Source: JBKPDV01 sp046728075
GTDB taxonomy: Bacteria; Acidobacteriota; Thermoanaerobaculia; UBA5066; Gp7-AA6
Assembly (NCBI GenBank): GCA_046728075.1
Contig: JBKPDV010000058.1
Coordinates: forward strand, 1 to 13,559
Direction of reading: 5' to 3'
Length of the DNA: 13,559 bases
Positions within the stretch are counted from its first letter, which is position 1. The number at the start of each line of letters is the position of its first letter. A model generated the notes under the pieces. The model was not told the origin of the DNA and made no database searches. It saw only the letters and a program-made list of their open reading frames with translations. Made by a program: the position numbers and the translations under genes. Of the stretch, positions 12,571 to 13,559 are shown one piece after another.

Positions 12571-13559
12571 CTATTTCTCGATTGGCGTGCCGGCCCGTCC
12601 CGGCGTCGGCTCCTGGATCGGAAAAGCCGGAGCCATGGCGGCGTGGTCGCGAAAATCGTAGCCGCGCACGCCCCTGGCCAGGCCCGCAACGAGCGCGGCC
12701 ACCAACACCGTCGCGGCTCCTCCCGAAACGACCGAAACGGTCACGCCCACGACGGTCGAGGCGAAGAGGGAGGCCACCAGTCCCGCCTCGAGCTCCCCCA
12801 GCTGCGGGCCGCCCATAAAGAAGATCATGTTGACCGACGTCATGCGGCCGCGGAGGCGATCGGGCGTGATGAGCTGCCGCAGTGTCTGCCGGATGACCGT
12901 CGAGATCGCGTCGGCGAAACCGGTGGCCGCGAGCGCCGCGAGCGTCAGCGGGAAGCTCCGAGAGAGGCCGAAGACGATCGTCGCGGCGCCATAGGCGGCG
13001 ACGGACACGAGGAAGACGCGGCCCTGTTTGGACGGGAGCGGCCGGATCGAGACCAGGATCGATCCGATCAGCGCTCCGGCGGCGGGCGCGGACACGAGGA
13101 TGCCGTACCCGCGCGCGCCGACTTTCAGGACCTGGTCGGCGAAGATCGGGAGCAGCGACATCGCGCCCGAAAAAAAAGTCGCGAGGAAGTCGAGCCCCAT
13201 CGTCCAGACCATCAAGGGCGTCGTGAAGACGAAGCGCAATCCTTCTCGCAGCGACTTCCAGGGATGCTCGTGCTCGAAGCCTTTCTCGGGAGCTCCGGAG
13301 GTGCGCATCGTAACGAGCGTGAAGATCACCGCGAGGAACGAAATCGCGTTGAGGAGATAAAGGAGAGCGAGCGCTCCGGTCTGTTCCGGCGCGCCCACGG
13401 CGGAGAGGCGCGCCGCGGGGATGTGGAGCGGGCCCGTGTGTCCCGCGATGATCAGACCGGCCAGAGCCGGGCCGCCGATCAAGCCCGCCTGAAAAACGGA
13501 GAGATTCAATGAGAGAGCGCCGGGCAGGTCTTCCGGCGGCACGAGCCGCGGAATGAGCG
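12571..13559 (-). CDS. MFS transporter, EntS/MFS_3-like exporter, 3' part
   Basis: The frame runs off the right edge. The last 328 residues are seen, beginning LIPRLVPPEDLPGAL, which is the conserved cytoplasmic segment of the MFS_3 (enterobactin exporter EntS-like) group. The GTG at 13542 is internal to that motif and not a real start. About 95 N-terminal residues are probably missing compared with the usual 400-430. Eight or so membrane helices remain, including FQAGLIGGPALAGLII, ALLYLLNAISFLAVIFTLV, the central-loop HPWKSLREGLRFVF, and TPDRLRGRMTSVNMIFFMGGPQLGELEAG near the C-terminal half. Members export siderophores, drugs or metabolites by proton antiport; the substrate is unknown. The stop is 58 bp before the GntR ATG on the same strand. 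The gap holds the operator and a short stem (CCGTC/GACGG) without a good T-tract. Confidence 0.85.
   Translation of the reverse strand, partial: LIPRLVPPEDLPGALSLNLSVFQAGLIGGPALAGLIIAGHTGPLHIPAARLSAVGAPEQTGALALLYLLNAISFLAVIFTLVTMRTSGAPEKGFEHEHPWKSLREGLRFVFTTPLMVWTMGLDFLATFFSGAMSLLPIFADQVLKVGARGYGILVSAPAAGALIGSILVSIRPLPSKQGRVFLVSVAAYGAATIVFGLSRSFPLTLAALAATGFADAISTVIRQTLRQLITPDRLRGRMTSVNMIFFMGGPQLGELEAGLVASLFASTVVGVTVSVVSGGAATVLVAALVAGLARGVRGYDFRDHAAMAPAFPIQEPTPGRAGTPIEK

Noticed and set aside
12346..13512. A 388-codon + strand frame opposite the GntR and MFS genes
   Set aside because: Extremely Arg/Glu/Asp/His-rich composition, typical of the antisense of membrane helices in GC-rich DNA.
1..13559. 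Defence island, prophage, CRISPR or biosynthetic gene cluster
   Set aside because: No repeats with spacers, integrase, phage structural, nuclease-defence or synthase genes were seen; the toxin-antitoxin pair is the only accessory-type element.

Overview
The window is about 13.5 kb of GC-rich, gene-dense DNA from a Gram-negative bacterium. An outer membrane is shown by a porin and a TonB-dependent receptor. The receptor is of the Oar type (carboxypeptidase-regulatory-like domain plus large barrel), and a phosphodiesterase-fold protein carries C-terminal TPRs. This mix, with the GC content, suggests Acidobacteriota or a relative; that is an inference from gene style, with no rRNA or other marker here to confirm it. 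No tRNA, rRNA, CRISPR array, insertion sequence or phage gene was seen.

Left part, + strand (2-4260): the 3' part of a phosphate-selective-type porin, a TauE/SafE (TSUP) membrane transporter, a DUF1003 two-helix membrane protein, and a large exported alkaline-phosphatase-superfamily protein ending in TPR repeats. Gaps are short (79, 57 and 22 bp), so some co-transcription is possible.

Middle, - strand (4267-4874): a compact toxin-antitoxin pair, a ribbon-helix-helix antitoxin followed by a MazF/PemK toxin with an ATGA overlap. It converges on the phosphodiesterase gene with only 6 bp between the stop codons. An AT-rich stretch upstream carries a likely autoregulatory palindrome. Next to it lies a strong intrinsic terminator for the - strand genes to the right.

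Right part, all - strand (5021-13559, transcribed right to left): an MFS exporter cut by the window edge; a GntR regulator of YtrA type with a palindromic operator candidate at its own promoter; an ABC ATPase; an ABC-2 permease fused to a predicted periplasmic beta-propeller; lysA (diaminopimelate decarboxylase, last step of lysine synthesis); and the Oar-like TonB-dependent receptor. The regulator, ATPase and permease are tightly coupled (2-nt gap, then ATGA overlap) and form one self-regulated ABC system. lysA and the receptor follow after 47 and 103 nt and may share readthrough down to the terminator near 4970-4999.

The most unusual item is the single-gene fusion of a seven-helix ABC-2 permease with a six- or seven-bladed propeller. 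Charge distribution predicts that the propeller lies outside the cytoplasmic membrane. The rest is recognisable, largely ordinary chromosomal content.
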